Both the position numbers and the translations under genes were made by a program. DNA of 64,000 nt from Pictodentalium vernedei (Eukaryota > Mollusca > Scaphopoda > Dentaliida > Dentaliidae), in NCBI GenBank assembly GCA_031216915.1, contig CM062290.1, positions 170,147,453 through 170,211,452 on the forward strand. Direction: 5' to 3'. Below are positions 1 to 11,334 of this stretch, piece after piece; position 1 is the stretch's first letter, and each line of letters starts with the position of its first letter. The notes under the pieces were generated by a model, which saw only the letters and a list, made by a program, of their open reading frames with translations, did not search any database and was not told the origin of the DNA.

Positions 1-1049
1 GAAAGGGGGAATGCACTCTGAGCCAGTTCAATAATTTGGTGATATCATTGGCATCAGTCAATTGTGAACTTTGACGGAGATCCCGATGTTGTTCGCCATG
101 ACCAGTGTGAACATGAACAAAATTTTCGAGAGCATTACATATCGGAAGGCAAAGAGGTAGTCCATGTACCCATTTCGCAACAGTGCTATCGGTTATTCCC
201 CTGCCATGTGTGAGACCACCAGGGAGCTTGAACATTCTCATTAAACACTGCTCTATGGTCTGATCAGAATATATCCCGTCCCAGAATTTATCTGAGCGCC
301 TTATGGTAAAGTAACCTTTCTCGGTGAACAACTTCAAATCATCCTGTTGCATTATTTCTGTTAGCTCATTCATCTGCTGCAAATAGAGATGAGAACTTTT
401 TGCGTATGCAAAATGACCACCTGCGTGAAATACTGGAATCATATTGCGAACACAATATGTGTGGAGTTCCCAGTCGCTTGTGCGCTCTGCTCTCAAGAAC
501 AACTGGAGAAGACCTATTTGCTCGTAGCATTGTACCCAAAGCTTTCCTGTGCGTCCTACGGACGCAGTCTGGAGCAGTCCGTGTAATTTTGACAGTAGCT
601 GGTTGACACTTTCTTGATTGACAGCGTCAGCTGTTGTACAGTCACCTCTGGCAAGTCCACAGAATATTTCATTGACTTCTGTGCAGTCTATGTTATCTAG
701 TGTTCGGCTTTCTTCAAACACAAGTTTTGTAATGGCAATGCAAATGGGCACGAACTGCTCTTGAATATGCATGACCACTGATCAAATGATGGATTGACCC
801 ACCAGCATAAACAGTCCCCCAAAGTTCATCCAAGCCGCTACCATCCATGATCGAACCAATTGCCCCTAAATATGACATAATCATATGGAAGCCGCCGAGT
901 CTAACGAAAACTTTTGTCAACTTATCTGACGAAGACACAATCTCCACTGCTTTGATATAAAGTGGTTGGTCAAACGTCACTGCCAATGCATCTTGAGTGT
1001 AGGCGAACACCACATTATGTGATTTAATCGAACATGGAAATTGAAACAA
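1..1049 (-). pseudogene. Fragment of a widely repeated uncharacterised protein family, one frameshift, runs off the left edge
   Basis: The minus strand reads nearly continuously from about 1049 to the window edge. The first part (1049 to about 745) contains VTFDQPLYIKAVEIV, FVRLGGFHMIMSYLGAIG and ISGHAYSRAVRAHL. After a one-base frameshift at about 730-760 the reading resumes as ITKLVFEESRTLD and stays open for about 240 codons, through GRTGKLWVQCY, FLRAERTSDWELH, FAYAKSSHLYLQQM, RRSDKFWDGIYSDQTIEQ and GGLTHGRG. From memory, this order of motifs is typical of a multi-copy uncharacterised family seen in many cnidarian, fish and mollusc genomes. I do not know its biochemical role, and its repetitiveness suggests a transposon origin. 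No ATG is visible at the 1049 end, where the frame enters at TTG, so the 5' part lies elsewhere or in another exon. The frameshift could be decay or an assembly indel. Confidence 0.7.
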
Positions 1050-3410
1050 TGATGCTATAATACGGTATTTGAATGAGAAAAGTCGATGCCGTTTGAATTT
1101 GAGTTTAGGGGGTATGGTTAATATTTCACACGTTTCACCAGTTCATTATGGAATAAATGGCTATTGTTATATATCATTATAAAGCCACTGCTTTTCTGCA
1201 ATTTTTGATATATAATTTAACTCCCAAAGTAGTCGTAGAGTTGATTTAATGGACGTTGTGTACCGTTGTGTGTATGAAAACAATAAATTTTTTTTCGTAA
1301 TTTTGTACATTTTCGTGAATATTTCACCATTGAGTGTGAGGATTGGTACAAAGTTGGCATTTTCTGTTGGGGATATGTATTCTCAATATAATTCAGCACG
1401 ATATTTATGATTCTCACCCTACTAAGGCGAATAAGAATGAGAAATATGGAGCTGGGTCGAATTTTTTTTAAAAAAATTTTTTTCATCAAAAAAACGCTAT
1501 AACTAATTTTTTTCTCCGATTTTTTTCCTTACTTTCTCATTTTTATGTCTAATGTGCCTGGACTAATAATTCATAGAGAAAGATCACACTCGCGGCAAGT
1601 TGTACAGGCAGATACGTACTGAGGGAATGGAGCAATTTGACTCACTCAAGCAAGTATAGAGTCGGGACAGACATAGTTAGGAGTAGCTGGGACAAGATTG
1701 AATGCTAGGCTGGGTGTAGCTAGACTAATCCAGGAATAGGCAAACTAGGTTAAGAAAGAGCACTGGCTTGTCAGAGATGGTCGGAAACGAGGAAGTTTGA
1801 AGTTTTGGAGACGTTTTGGTATCTCGGGTAATTTTAGGTAGTTGTTGATTTGTTTCTAGTAAAAAGATATAGTACTACCCAATCCAACACACCTTTTTGG
1901 GGATCTCTGGGCCTTTTAGCACCACATCTTACCCAGTATGGCAGGTGTTTAGAACACCTGTGGGTCCATGTTCATAATTTTGGGTAGCTGTCGGGTTGTT
2001 TTTGGTAACTGAATGTTATCCCATCGAATCGAGCATACCTTCAAAACATACTCACTATATCAGATTCTGGTGGGTCTAACAACAAGCATATTACACATTA
2101 GTAACCAAGGTAGCAACATCCATTGATCAAAATTCATGACGGAAACACTTATGACCATAATAACACGTGATGTGCAAGGCGCACTTACTCCACATATCAC
2201 TATGGAAATGACTTCACAAGATGACCTCTCGTGTGAGCTAATAACATCCCACATAAAACACAAAATGCACTGCGGTTTGATTTCACTTCTGTATTTATCC
2301 ACTGCGTCATCCAATTGAGGGGTTGTCTAGAACCTGGCATACTACTCTGAGCTATTTTTAATAGTTTGTTGAAATGTTTGCTGGAAAATATATGACGGCA
2401 CATTAGAAAGCACCAGCAATACACACCAAACTAATAATAAGTGTTGAAAACTTTTAGAAAATAAAACAATGCTGGACAAACGATCGCCACTCCTGGCTTC
2501 ACGGTTGTTTGACAGAAATTCACTTTCAGTGGAGGGACGGTTAAATTTTTAGACATATCCCGCCCTACGGTAAATATATTCGTATGACCCTCACGTCAAT
2601 TTATTACAGATACAATACTGCAAAGTTTGATTCACTTTGAGATGCTGCATTCTGTTATTTTACGAGTTTATGGGGATTCTTCATGAAAAGTGTATATCCC
2701 CTGGCTTGTGACCCGCATAGCTGTTATGGTTTCGAGATTGATAGTCAAGTGTCATGGTACTACGAAACTAGAGTACAAAAATGTTCAGCATTTTCTCTTA
2801 TCCCTTAATCTTTAAAGAACGTAAACTCGTTTTTGGTAGCAAGTATCTTTGCCCCGAACACACACCTTTTCCTTTAAATGCATGCTTCTGCATAGCTTTA
2901 CTACTCGTTGTACGAACGAATGATCCTCTTTGTCCATGAACAGCCATGTATAACTATAACTATAGCCTCATATAAGTCGTAAACCGAGACTTCCTGAAAC
3001 GAAAAGCATGCAGATATCATTTGGTTGTTGCCGAAAGCCAACCACCTTAAGGAAATTTTGATTTGCCAATAAAAGTTGCCAACTTCCTTGTTGATTGTAC
3101 TGGGGAATTCCCATAGAAGAACGTGTGAATGACTTTGAAGTTTGAATCGCCCTCTGTTTGTAGACCGTAATTATTACTTATATGCTATTTGCTTTTTCTT
3201 ACCTGAAGTGGTCAATGAAGAGTGATTATGACAGTTGTTTCAAAGTTAATCACACCTGATGAAGAGAGGACTTTAACAAAGATGCAAAGATCTCTTTGTG
3301 TTGTTGAGTAGTAAGGCCTGTGACTTTGATCAATTGCACGGTGGCACAAAGGCATGAAAGAAACATTCAACAATCGTGAGAAGAGTAATGAATAATACTG
3401 GTATTGCTAA
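1050..3410. other. AT-rich non-coding stretch
   Basis: I see no gene. A/T homopolymer runs lie at 1459-1530. Two diverged direct units of roughly 70 bp (about 1830-1900 and 1975-2045) share a GTAGTTGTTG-like core and the tail CAACACACCT / AGCATACCTT. The short open frames here show no recognisable motif or coding bias. Confidence 0.6.
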
Positions 3411-3665
3411 CCCTTTCCTCAACTCGAATACCAGACGAGACATGCCCACAAATGTCTTGAATACCTAACCGCTTTAATTTTTTGCCTCAAAAACATAGGT
3501 TGTCACCCTTCATTGGAGCAAGCTCATTGACCTCGCCTCAATGAGGGGAGGGGTCACAAACTAGGTTTCTGTGACAAAAAAAAATGAAAAAAAATAATAA
3601 TATTTGAATGGCACTTTTGTGAAACATTAGAGAGCTTCAGTCACTACGATGTGGTTGGTAAAGGG
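3411..3665 (+). mobile_element. Degenerate copy of the TTAA-1 hairpin MITE
   Basis: The ends are CCCTTTCCTCAAC and GGTTGGTAAAGGG. The centre has the family hairpin in decayed form: CTCAAAAACATAGGTTGTCA on the left arm, with an interrupted palindrome and a mutated right arm. The flanks are CTAA and TTAC rather than TTAA, so this is an old copy. Confidence 0.75.
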
Positions 3666-3813
3666 TTACGGGCAGCACCGGTGGGAAAATACGTTGTAGG
3701 ACATATATCAGCTCCTGGAAAAGTTTTTTGAAAATCTTTGTGAGCTGAACAAGAATCGATGCCAAGTGCTTGTATTCTCAGTCATATCATAATAAGCGCC
3801 TCTAGGTTGGAAA

Positions 3814-3895
3814 TAGAGCTGAAACGGTTAACCGATTAATCAATGATCAGCATCTTGGTCGATCCAAAATGTAATTGTTCGATTAACCGTTATTT
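3814..3895 (+). mobile_element. Solo end of a hAT-like element
   Basis: The segment begins TAGAGCTGAAACGGTTAACC and continues with alternating GATTAATC-like motifs. The same end occurs inverted at about 11335-11416. AGAGCTGAAACG is a familiar hAT-type terminus. No partner end or 8-bp duplication was found. Confidence 0.4.
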
Positions 3896-4118
3896 TTGAA
3901 CTACTGTATTTCATGGGTCAGCAAAGGAACAAACTTGTTCCAAAACAGGCAAACATTGTCACACTGACTCACATCAATTAAGGTAAGGTAAGGTAAGTAA
4001 ATCTTTATTGACATGTGCATTCATTTTAAACAGGCAATAACTTTGAGATCTGCTATAATTGCACCCGGCCTCATAGGTCTACATGTCACTAGGGATCTGA
4101 TTTTGTCTATCATTGCGC

Positions 4119-4119
4119 G

Positions 4120-4177
<58 letters not shown>
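4119..4177. repeat. (CT)n microsatellite
   Basis: About 59 bp of almost pure CT repeat, with one CG interruption near 4130. Confidence 0.97.
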
Positions 4178-4181
<4 letters not shown>

Positions 4182-4789
4182 AGGGGTTTGTCAAAAGAGG
4201 ATTCTGGATTTTGTGTTTTCCCATAGATGGTGTTCACCAGTCCCCTGCGTGCTAGGATGGCCTATGTTCCCTAGAACATAGGTCACCTCCGCACCTAAAA
4301 AAAGAATCTTAATATTAAACTAAAACAAGTTATAGTTAGGAGTTTGCCATGTAACAACTTGATGGGAATTGTTCTTAGACATGCTCATATACTTTGAGAC
4401 AGTGCAGTTTCAAACTGCCTTATGAAATCAGTCGAGTCACAAACCTATCCAAATCCGCTGGGTAGGGCGGACATGAGCCCTGGTGGGTTAATATCCACCC
4501 CACCCAGCCGATTCGGATTCATTCCCAACCCAGCCGGTTCCCGGGTGTGTGCTTACTTCTCTGTCCAACCCATTGAACAAAAAAACAATATGCTTATAAG
4601 AACTTCCCTTCCCCAAATGTTCACAAGGTATTATATTGGTGAGATGTATAAACTATTGTTCCTCCTGTTTAGTGCATTTATAAGAAATGACGCACTTTGT
4701 CTTGGATAATGGCTTACTAGTAACTTGAGGGCTTCATATTTAAAATGGGATATTTGTTCACGATGTTCACTTGATAACGATTGTAAAAG
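4178..4789. other. No gene recognised
   Basis: A small palindrome (CCTATGTTCCCTAGAACATAGG) lies at 4260-4283, and a GGGTTAATATCCACCC-like symmetric stretch near 4487-4502. Nothing else is recognisable. Confidence 0.5.
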
Positions 4790-6345
4790 AATTTAAAAGT
4801 TGCGATTTTCCTGTTTAAAAGTGTAAATATTTTCGATAATCTTTCTGAATGGGTTAAACATAAAACGTAAAGACAGGTATATGGCGGAACCCGAAAACAA
4901 ATAATTCAAATTCTGCTCATTAGGCATGAAAGTTTAATGTCCATTATGACGCACTTGTTGAACGTCACATGGGCTATCTGATAACAGATCAAAAGTGAGT
5001 GAGACAATATTCTCTTGTGTAATCGTTATTTGGGTAATTAAGCCCAGTTAAATTGTAATTGTTGGAAACCAGTACATCCCATATATTCTGGACACACATC
5101 CATATTACGCAGCTAGCCTGTCTCCGAAATGTCAAAAGATACAAAAGTACTAGTCTTTCGAAGGAATTTTAAAGCGAGTGTTAAATTAAGATAGATCTAA
5201 GCGGCCAAGTTCAAGAGAAGCGATTAACTGAGAATAAATGTTCTGGCTATCTAAATAAAAATCGAGGGATTTCTCCAAACATTCATTCCAGCCAATTCCA
5301 GTCGGAAGGTGTGTAAGGTTGTGGGTCGTTGCGAGTAGATGGGGAGGTTCCATGCCATAGGTTAGAGGAGGTGCCGCATCGGTGCGAAAGTATAGGCACG
5401 TTGTTATGTAAGGGAGCCACAAATCTCATATTTAGAATAGGAGCAGTCGCGGGCCAAGTCGGTGGACATATGTGAGAATAGGATCAGTAATACGATTTAC
5501 GAGCTCAGGGAGCTATATGCATTTAGGTAAACTGCATCACCTGTTTTGGAAGGCAAGCCATACGTAGGCAGAGTAGGCTTTGCCTATAGGAACATTATTC
5601 TGAGACAAACGTAAGGGGGGGGGGGGGGGAGTTTAACCCCATTGGTGGCGACTGCTTGTGTGAAAAGCGTCAAGTAAAGTGACAATAAGCTGGTGGCGTG
5701 CGACTGCAGTAGTGGAGTGACATTCCGTCATCTGTTAGAGCAGAGGCGTCCGATAAACTGACAATACGCTAGCGGCCGTGTGACGTCAGTGAAAGGGTGA
5801 AGAGAAGAAGCGGCCAAGGAACCAATACCAGCGAAGAGGAGGGAAACCAACGACAATAGAGAATGCGGGCCTGCAAGTGACTCAAAAACTGTGGGTAGGG
5901 GGTGATTGATTGTTTGTATTCTTATTCTTATGGATTCCATGTATGTCACCGATTATCATATTTATTTTTCTCGTATATGTTTTAAAATTGTTGTTTTCAA
6001 TGAAAACCTGTTGATTTATGCTTTTCGGGGAAAAGTTATTAACCCCTTCAGGATAAGAACCACCCCATCAAAAGGGAAATGGGCGGGTTCGTCACGGTGA
6101 GACATTCGTTCACGCACGGATTCAGGCGACACTCCTTGAGTTTGGCTAAACCCCTGTTGATTTATGCTTTTCGAGGAAAAGTTATTAACGCCTTCAGGAT
6201 AAGAACCACCCCAACAAAAGTGAAACGGGCGGGTCCGTTACGGAGAGACATACGTTCACGCGCGGGTTCAGACAACACTCCTTGAGTTTTGGCTGAATAC
6301 GCGGCGTGAATCTATTTCCCCCAGCAACGAAAAAGCCCGGTTCCT
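4790..6345 (+). repeat. Dispersed repeat family A, copy 1
   Basis: This copy aligns by eye almost end to end with 22505-23922, and in part with 19795-21705 and (inverted) 13355-13925. Landmarks in order are GTTGCGATTTTCCTGTTTAA, TATATGGCGGAACCCGAAAA, TAAATTAAGATAGATCTAAG, CAGTCGCGGGCCAAGTC and CCCTTCAGGATAAGAACCAC. A stretch of about 150 bp is duplicated in tandem at 5998-6148 and 6150-6298, which copy 2 lacks. A poly-G run sits at 5616-5630 where copy 2 has five G. No transposase frame is visible, so I leave it unclassified. Its right end abuts the truncated LINE at about 6345. Confidence 0.75.
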
Positions 6346-7150
6346 GACATAATTTACTGCATGTGCATAACAATGAAATACCTCCTTAGTGTAAGGGGGT
6401 CCTTGGGTCTAAAGTTTTATCTTTTGGAATTGGGCAGATAATTGATTTTCTCCAAAGAGATGGCAAAATACCCGTTTCAAAAACGAATCGAAAAAGATCT
6501 AAGAGTACCTCTTTAACAGCTGTGGATTTTAATGTTTCGTATGGGATAAAATCAACACCGACCGATCTTCCATTACTAGCTTTCTATAGGACTTTTTCTA
6601 TTTCACCTAATTGTAGAGGTAAATTTAACCCTTTACCTAACGTAACGCCAAAACCGGCCAGCGCTATTCTCAAAAATCGCAAATTAATTTTTACTATTCT
6701 TTTCATTTTTTGTCTCAAAAACATAGGTTATGACCCCTCGTTGGAACGAGCTCGTCGAGCTCGTTCCAACGAGGGGCCATAACCTATGTTTTTGAGACAA
6801 AAATGAAAACATTAGTTATTCAAGAATTATTTTTGCCGTCTGCTTTTCAGGTTAGGTAAAGGGTTAACTCGGAATTCGATTCATATAGTGGGTCTAGGAA
6901 CTTATCCTCGATAAAATTGTTTTCATCTTTAATTTTCTGAAAAAAGTTTTCATCATGCTCATCGGGCAGTGGCTTGGGATTGTAAAGATATTTAAATGCC
7001 GATGCCCATAAATCAAGAACATCTTTTCTAGTTCGGTTTAGTCTTCCGTCCTCGGCATAAATTTCCTCCGGTATACTGGTTTTTTGAAGGTCCAAGATTC
7101 TTTATTTTGTTCCAAAATGACCTTGGATGTTTATCACTTAAGTTTTCCGT
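6346..7150 (-). pseudogene. LINE reverse-transcriptase N-terminal part, broken
   Basis: Reading the minus strand, LDLWASAFKYLYNP and FLDPLYESNSEL (7095-6870) are cut by a MITE at 6629-6863. They resume at 6624 as GEIEKVL, a stop, then NGRSVGVDFIPYETLKS, FRFVFETGILPSLWRKS and ICPIPK. Below about 6420 come DPRTPL and GISLLC. This is the fingers and early palm of a non-LTR reverse transcriptase (D-x-I-P-x-E-x-L-K, then G-x-x-P-x-x-W, PIPK, GISLL). The catalytic FADD region is missing because the sequence runs into repeat A at about 6345. In-frame stops show it is dead. The GISLL style resembles the CR1/L2 group, but I would not fix the clade from this much. Confidence 0.85.
6629..6863 (+). mobile_element. 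TTAA-1 hairpin MITE, intact copy inserted in the LINE
   Basis: The element is 235 bp, flanked by TTAA at 6625-6628 and 6864-6867. Its ends are CCCTTTACCTAAC and GTTAGGTAAAGGG. A central palindrome at about 6703-6808 has arms containing GTCTCAAAAACATAGGTTAT, meeting at GAACGAGCTCGTCGAGCTCG. TTAA duplication plus CCC termini fits a non-autonomous piggyBac-like element. Removing it with one TTAA restores the LINE frame. Confidence 0.9.
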
Positions 7151-7257
7151 TTCAATCATAAGGTTTTTTCTTATAGTTTCGCTCGTGATACCTTAATCGT
7201 TTGTTGAACAAACGACGGGCGACAGTGAACTTTTGGAGTAATTCTCCTGCTTCCGTT

Positions 7258-8730
7258 TTATTTTTGTTTACTCTTTTCGAATTTAAATATTTTTTTTTCC
7301 TTTGAGTGCATATCTCTCCACAAATCAGTGAGTTCCGCATTCCAAAAAGGTTTAACGAATTTAAATTTCTTTTTCGAGCTCACAAAATCCGAGTTAACGA
7401 ATGAGGGTTTCAGTTGTTGAATTTCTTTCACAACTAAATTAACAAAATTTGAGTACGCAGTATCAATATCATTCTGATTTTCCCTACATCTTTCAATTGT
7501 GGAAATTTTTTCTGCTAAACGTTGGTGTGAATCAACCGAATTCAAAAACGTATCTGATAAAGGCTTGCTTAACCTAGTGCTAACTTTAACAGGTTCCTTT
7601 TCGTTTGTGTGCGTTAATGGGTTATCTAAAATGAGTTCGAATTTTATAAAATTGTGATCTGGGGGTTTACTCCTTTCCCCAAGCAGATGACAGAAGCTAT
7701 GTTTATCAATGATTGAGGCTGACGTTATCACTTCGAAGTTACCACAATCATCAAAAGTATCATGTGAGACAAATATATAATCAAAGACCAATTTCCCCTT
7801 AACGCTCACAGATGTAAAATTATCTTTTTCTGGGTCAAATTTCCCATTTAAACAGCAAATGTTTGCATCATTTAAAAAATCAGTGAATGCCCGTCCATGT
7901 TGATTGACTGTTTCATCTACCAGAAACCTTTCACGAAGTGTGTCATATTCCTCATTGCAGTCCGGGAGCTTTCCTATATGCGCATTGAAGTCACCACACA
8001 ATAACCGGGTGGCTACTGCAATGCGCGTATACGCTTGCCAGCAGATTGCAAAAGAAACTTTCTGCATTTCTTCCACAGACTGAATTTTCGGGTGGTAAAT
8101 AGCAACTGAAAATAAAAAACTCAAAGTTGGTCATCCTCGACTTGCATTGGGTTAACAGAATACCGTCATACGAATTATCCACCATTTTGGTGTCAAAATG
8201 AACAAGCAATTTACTTTTTGTTAATAATCCAACACCACCAGACCCCTTTGGTGCTTTTTGTGTTTCACAGTTCTGTTCAGACCCAACCATGTGTTACCAG
8301 GAACGTGAATACATTTTTCCCCAATTAGATGACTTTCACTTTCGGAAAGGATGTCACAATTTACAGCTCTAATTAATTCTTGTTTCAATATTCTTCCCGG
8401 TTTTGCCCAACCATTTAAGTTTATTTGCCCAATAGATTGTTTGCTATTGTCGAAACACTCATCGGAACACTCATCGATATGTGGAAACTTTTCATCCGTA
8501 TCCTAACTCCTACAATCCGTCTTCTTTAAAATGCGCCCACTGTTCGTTATCATATATTCTTTACCAGCAGGTAGTTCAATCAACAATGTCTTGGCATTCA
8601 GTTCAATTATTCGCTCAATATAGGATTTCCCTCCCCTAAGATAACAGTTTTTAAATTTGACCGACTCTTTCAGTTTTCGCTTTTGTCTCAGTACTGCAGT
8701 TTTCTGATCCAGCTATCCTATTGTAATTTT
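7258..8730 (-). pseudogene. LINE endonuclease domain (exonuclease-endonuclease-phosphatase type), frameshifted
   Basis: The 8290-7991 frame gives the N-terminal half: PKGSGGVGLLTKSKLL, then DNSYDGILL and FFIFSCYLPPENS. The overlapping frame 8124-7258 (288 codons) gives the catalytic half: LLCGDFNAHI at residues 41-50, DYIFVSH at 115-121 and PDHNFIKFEL at 155-164. These correspond to the GDFN, D-x-x-x-x-S and S/P-DH motifs of AP-like LINE endonucleases, which nick target DNA. A frameshift near 8100 separates the halves. Upstream, 8460-8290 reads GQINLNGWAKPGRILKQEL (start of the domain), and 8730-8520 reads KESVKFKNCYLRGGKSY, likely the ORF2 leader. The C-terminal part (FWNAELTDLW) is the usual linker before the reverse transcriptase. 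Confidence 0.88.
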
Positions 8731-8781
8731 GACCATTGCGGGTTTCTCTATATACCGTTTCTGCAAGCGAATAACATTTAA

Positions 8782-10520
8782 GGGCCTGTATAAGTAAGAA
8801 ATTTTGTTTATTTTGAAAATTCACACCTCTGATATTACTTCAATTCAAATTAAATATACACAAAATATACATCAAAATCAAGATTGAGATGTATAGAACA
8901 CGAAACACATGTGTAATCAACTCAAAGAGTCGACTGTAGGCACCACTGGTTCCTGGAAGTCTGCTACCGTATTCGCACCAGAACTGATAATTTAATAATA
9001 TTTCACGAAAACAACTCGTGGCCAAATGTGCTTTACATATCCAAGAACAAAGCTAGGGGATCAAAATTCTTCAAAACACGGCGACAGAGCTGCATGCGGG
9101 TAAATTCCAACGCTTTTGCTTTTGTTTACGTATGAATATACTTTCGATTTCCGGTCGACGTCATCGGATGCAAAAAGCATGTAAAAACAACGTGGTGTAA
9201 AATCAAATAATGAAAAAGTTCGCCTTCATACAGTATACTGTTATTAGATAGATATTGCACAGTTGCCATATTCAACGCAAGGTATCATGATACCTGTCGT
9301 AATTTCTGAAAATTACGATTTTGTTTTTCGATGGAAATTCGTGGTATCGAGTGATTTGCGCATGTCTGTCGAGCATGGAAACCATCTTCAATAAAAATGC
9401 AGACAGTGTGGTCGTTTTCCCAAATGCAGTCCTATCGCTGTATTCGAAAGTGTTTTGAATGCCTAGCTTTGTTCTTGGATATATGAAGCACATTTGGCCA
9501 CAAGTTGTTCTGATGAAATATTATTTTATTATCAGTTCTGGTGCGAATACGGTAGCAGACTTCCAGGAACCAGTGGTGCCTGCAGTCGACTCTATGAGTT
9601 GATTACATATTAAATATACACAAAATGTACACCAAAATGAAGGTTGGGATGTATAGAACACGAAACACACGTGTAATCAGCTCGTAGAGTCGACTGTAGG
9701 CACCACTGGTTCCTGGAAGTCTGCTGCCGTATTCGCACCAGAACTGATAATTTAATAATTTTTCACGAAAACAACTTGTGGCCAAATGTGCTTTACATAT
9801 CCAAGAACAAAGCAAGGGGATCAAACTTCATCAAAACACGGCAACAGAGCTGCATGGGGGTGGGGGGTGGGGGTGGGGGGTGGGGGGGGATTCTAAAGCC
9901 ATTGCTTTTGTTTACGTATGAGTATCCTTTCGATTTCCGGTTGGCGTCATCGGACGGAAAAAGAATTAAAAACAATGCCGTCTAAAATAAAATAATGAAA
10001 AAGATCGCCTTCATACAGTATACCGTTATTGGATAGAGATTACACAGTTACCATATTTAATGCAAGGTATCATGACACCTGTTGAAATTTCTTAGAATTA
10101 CGATTTTGTTTTTCGATGGAAATTCGTTGTATCGAGTGATTTGCGCGTGTCTGTCGAGCATGGAAACCATCTTCAATAAAAAATGCAGACAGTGTTGTCC
10201 TTTTCCCAAATGCAGTCCTGTCGTTGCACTCGAAAGTGTTTTGAGTGCCTAGCTTTGTTACTGAATATCTGAAGCACATTCGGCCACGAGTTGTTCTTGC
10301 GAAATATTTTATTATCAGTTCTGGTGCGAATACGCTAGCAGACTTCCAGGAACCAGTGGTGCCTGCTGTCAACTCTATGAGTTGATTGCATACGTGTTTC
10401 GTATTCTTTATATCCCAACCTTTATTTTGATGTATACTTTGTGTATATTTAATCTGAATTTAAGGAATATGAGAGGTGAGAATTTCAAAATAAACAAAAT
10501 TCCATAACTAATATAGCCCC
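8782..10520 (+). mobile_element. TTAA-2 long inverted-repeat element, partial tandem dimer
   Basis: Flanked by TTAA at 8778-8781 and 10521-10524. The ends are GGGCCTGTATAAGTAA and its near-complement TAACTAATATAGCCCC. Inverted repeats of about 250 bp flank a non-palindromic middle. The sister copy at 33494-34451 is a 958-bp monomer. Here a second unit begins at about 9608 (TTAAATATACACAAAATG), about 60 bp into the unit, giving 1739 bp. No transposase frame is present. The insertion splits the LINE between its ORF1-like part and its endonuclease. Confidence 0.85.
9855..9890 (+). other. G-rich tract with quadruplex potential
   Basis: Five to eight consecutive G runs separated by single T occupy the second TTAA-2 unit. 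The sister copies have only a short G run followed by AAATTCC at this place (9096-9110, 33810-33820). It looks like a local expansion within the transposon copy. Confidence 0.8.
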
Positions 10521-10524
10521 TTAA

Positions 10525-10943
10525 AACATTTACACTGATGCTAATTTCAACCCCAAGTCCTGACATTATTTCATTCTCGACTTCAAGAATGATTTTGTTT
10601 TCTATCTCCGAAATATGTGAAGCGATAATAACCAGATCACTGTCGTCAGAATTTCTACCATCCAAATTAGCACGGTTCACCTTACTGCTCGAACCTGTCG
10701 CCGTTATGTTGCCCAAACAACTTTGATCATTGTGTTCAAATCGTACCTGGAGATCATCAATACGTTCAACCAGTGCATCAATACGGTTGGACTCCACTCC
10801 ATCTGTAAATGCAGGTCATCTCGAAATTCCCTCATCCTATTTTCAACAGATGGCAGTAACTGATTTTTGAGTTTATCTAATTTTCTGTCAATAGCTCTAC
10901 GAATCCCATCCTGACCGTTCTTCAGATCAGACACTATTTTCAA
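10525..10943 (-). pseudogene. ORF1-like coiled-coil segment of the same LINE
   Basis: Two overlapping minus frames (10943-10704 and 10797-10525) read KIVSDLKNGQDGIRRAIDRK, KLDKLKNQLLPSVENRM, DALVERIDDLQVRFEHND and HISEIENKIILEVENEI. Heptad spacing of hydrophobics and many charged residues suggest a coiled coil, as in ORF1 proteins of LINEs or the leader of ORF2. A frameshift near 10790 breaks it. It lies just upstream (minus strand) of the ORF2 pieces, separated from them only by the TTAA-2 insertion, so one LINE copy is the simplest reading. Confidence 0.6.
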
Positions 10944-11048
10944 TTATATGAGACAGAGTAAAGCATGCAAGTTACTTTCTGACATGCTTGTTTACTTGCA
11001 TAGCATAATCATCATACTGTATCAGTAGCTGGGAATGGCCATTCTTAA

Positions 11049-11291
11049 CCCTTTACCCATTGCGGGTAGCAGATGATACTCGCAAAATAAATTCATGAGT
11101 TACTAAAAATTTTCAATTTTTGCCTCAAAAACATAGCTTATGACCCCCTCATTGGAACGAGCTCAACGAGCTCGTTCCAATGAGGGGTCATAAGCTATGT
11201 TTTTGAGACAAAAATTAAAAACATAATACATTTGAATGGAGATTTGTGTACATAGGCCTAGTCGGTTTTGTTTGTTACGTTTGGTGAAGGG
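11049..11291 (+). mobile_element. TTAA-1 hairpin MITE
   Basis: TTAA precedes it at 11045-11048. The left end is CCCTTTACCCATTGCGGG and the right end GGTGAAGGG. The central palindrome (about 11112-11212) is intact, meeting at GAACGAGCTCAACGAGCTCG. The right flank is TCCA, so one TTAA has decayed. Confidence 0.85.
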
Positions 11292-11334
11292 TCCATGCTG
11301 TAAATCATCAACGGTATGGCAGTTATTCAGATAT

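Noticed and set aside
9776-9985. Frame with a Gly-rich stretch
   Set aside because: Translation of the G tract in the TTAA-2 element; the opposite Pro-rich frame is its shadow.
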